64,000 nucleotides of DNA, from assembly GCA_021817845.1 (NCBI GenBank), contig JAKAFW010000020.1, forward strand, positions 6,342-70,341. The letters run 5' to 3'. A program made the translations under genes and the position numbers. The notes beneath the pieces were generated by a model. It did not search any database and was not told where the DNA came from. It saw only the letters and a program-made list of their open reading frames with translations. Positions 63,394 through 64,000 of the stretch are shown one piece after another (the stretch's first letter is position 1; every line of letters begins with the position of its first letter). The stretch is from FEN-1297 sp021817845 (GTDB lineage: Bacteria > Bacteroidota > Ignavibacteria > Ignavibacteriales > Ignavibacteriaceae).

Positions 63394-63463
63394 TTAAAAA
63401 AAATTGCCACCGCTTTTTTAGCAGTGGCAAGCGAAAATTATAAAATTTAATGAATGATGTCAA
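63394..63463 (-). promoter_or_regulatory. greA promoter and terminator-like leader (GraL-like)
   Basis: On the minus strand, TTGACA (63463-63458) and TATAAT (63442-63437; spacer 15 bp) are followed within about 10 bp by a 10-bp hairpin (TTGCCACTGC with GCGGTGGCAA, one U-G; 63404-63430) and a run of T residues (63403-63394). greA starts 28 bp further on. E. coli greA has a comparable leader terminator that yields the small RNA GraL. Here it is an analogy from position; no sequence relation was seen. Confidence 0.55.
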
Positions 63464-63490
63464 GAAAAATTTATTGGGGAAAGAAGGGGA

Positions 63491-63560
63491 GAAATGGAAT
63501 GTTGGAGAATTGGAATAATGGGGTGGTGGAATAATGGAATAAATTAGTCTATTCAATCAC
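63491..63560. repeat. Dispersed palindromic intergenic repeat, copy 4 (reversed)
   Basis: GGAATGTTGGAG, TGGAATAATGG and AAATTAGTCTATTC read as the reverse complement of copy 2, with an extra GGAATAATGG unit inserted. Confidence 0.7.
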
Positions 63561-63579
63561 TCGGCTACGAACAGGCAGT

Positions 63580-63611
63580 AACCTCCGAGGTTTAGGAAAA
63601 CCTCGGAGGTT
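63580..63611. repeat. Perfect 14-bp inverted repeat
   Basis: AACCTCCGAGGTTT and AAACCTCGGAGGTT flank a 4-bp loop (63594-63597). No adjacent T run, so it is a palindromic repeat rather than a terminator. Confidence 0.6.
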
Positions 63612-63648
63612 TAAGTTATGTGAGCTGAGAGATAAGCCTATTCGTGGG

Positions 63649-63890
63649 ATTTCTCCTCCCTTCGGTCGTCGAAATGACAAATTCTTGTGTGTCATATCGA
63701 AGGAGTCCCGCATACGGGATAAATCCTCGACTGAGATATCCCATGTTCAACTCGTGAACTTGCGCTATTCGTGGGATTTCTCCTTTGATGACTCAGTCGA
63801 AATGACACTGATATATGGGATTTCTCCCTCCGGTCGAAATGACACTCAAATATTATGGGATTTCTCCCCGCAGACGTAATGGCACTAACA
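63649..63890. repeat. Cluster of GGGATTTCTCC...CGAAATGACA-type repeats
   Basis: Four same-orientation copies (near 63656, 63774, 63818, 63858) of a unit with GGGATTTCTCC near the start and CGAAATGACA or CGTAATGGCA at the end, plus one inverted, degenerate copy between the first two (near 63691-63750). This is repeat debris between the partial gene at 63899 and greA; I see no gene in it. Confidence 0.6.
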
Positions 63891-63898
63891 TAGGATTA

Positions 63899-64000
63899 TT
63901 ATTTATATTTACGATAAGCACCTTTCTTTGTCCTTCTGGGATATTGCCTACCGGGTCTTTGCGGAATAATTTTCCTCAGTATTTTCTGTTTCAGTTTTTC
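63899..64000 (-). CDS. Partial basic C-terminus of an unidentified protein
   Basis: A minus-strand frame enters from the right edge and ends at the TAA at 63899-63901, 33 codons. The encoded tail (EKLKQKILRKIIPQRPGRQY, then RTKKGAYRKYK) is strongly basic, which fits an RNA- or DNA-binding or membrane-proximal tail. The gene and its function lie outside the window. Confidence 0.5.
   Translation of the reverse strand, partial: EKLKQKILRKIIPQRPGRQYPRRTKKGAYRKYK

Noticed and set aside
1..64000. CRISPR arrays, rRNA, tRNA, insertion-sequence transposases
   Set aside because: No regularly spaced direct repeats with spacers, no tRNA TPsiC-like blocks or rRNA segments, and no transposase-like ORF were recognised.

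Overview
The window is AT-rich and densely coded. It most resembles a genome from the Bacteroidota/Ignavibacteriota side of the tree, probably an Ignavibacteria-like anaerobe or facultative anaerobe. This is inferred from the mix of a CarboxypepD_reg-type TonB receptor, a DUF5916 outer-membrane protein, lipid-type envelope genes, a complete [FeFe]-hydrogenase maturation set, a Bacillus-like fad operon and canonical TTGACA-N17-TAnnnT promoters. No rRNA, tRNA or CRISPR array was seen.

Layout. 1-5.1 kb: a partial membrane-anchored gene, two related putative small RNAs (A at 886-1001, B at 1563-1678) flanking a small winged-helix gene, then a secreted protein / beta-barrel-TPR / PAP2 phosphatase cluster. 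5.1-15 kb: a decayed histidine kinase, LysE transporter, GT9 glycosyltransferase, TonB-type receptor, an intact OmpR-type two-component system and a DUF5916 protein. Four direct-repeat sites with an 11-bp period, all in the same orientation, lie upstream of minus-strand genes here and may define the regulon. 15-25 kb: mnmA, a PH-like membrane protein, phoH, then carAB behind a leader with a perfect terminator hairpin, a membrane phosphoesterase and a TonB_C-parvulin lipoprotein. 25.9-37 kb: a fatty-acid beta-oxidation locus with a divergent ScfR/RamB-like regulator, acyl-CoA ligase, fadN/fadA/fadE homologues, a 2,4-dienoyl-CoA reductase-like SDR and a thioesterase, interrupted by a MazF-type toxin-antitoxin pair.

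37-38.8 kb: a tripartite HipBST-type toxin-antitoxin system (HipA split into a small HipS and a kinase HipT) preceded by three operator-like palindromes spaced exactly 71 bp apart. 38.8-46.1 kb: glutamine amidotransferase, purL, a BrkB-type membrane protein, an FmdB zinc ribbon, then an iron-sulfur/NO-stress-like neighbourhood: Rrf2 regulator with three cysteines, polyferredoxin membrane protein, a broken RIC (YtfE/ScdA) fragment and a hemerythrin. 46-50.8 kb: exported GH31 alpha-glucosidase and GH13 pullulanase-type enzyme. 50.8-56.2 kb: hydE-hydG diverging from aspA-hydF, enough for H-cluster maturation, without hydrogenase structural genes. 56.3-64 kb: the housekeeping run greA, ribD, ribE, tilS, hpt, ftsH, polyprenol/diacylglycerol kinase-like gene (transcribed right to left), a promoter-plus-terminator leader directly before greA, and a repeat-rich gap.

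A family of about 70-85 bp palindromic intergenic repeats occurs four times (23.1, 56.2, 61.6, 63.5 kb), and other repeats fill several gaps. The candidates most worth following are the HipBST locus with its regularly spaced operators, the two-component regulon with a paralogous kinase lacking its phospho-histidine domain, the paired small RNAs, and the leader attenuators of carAB and greA.
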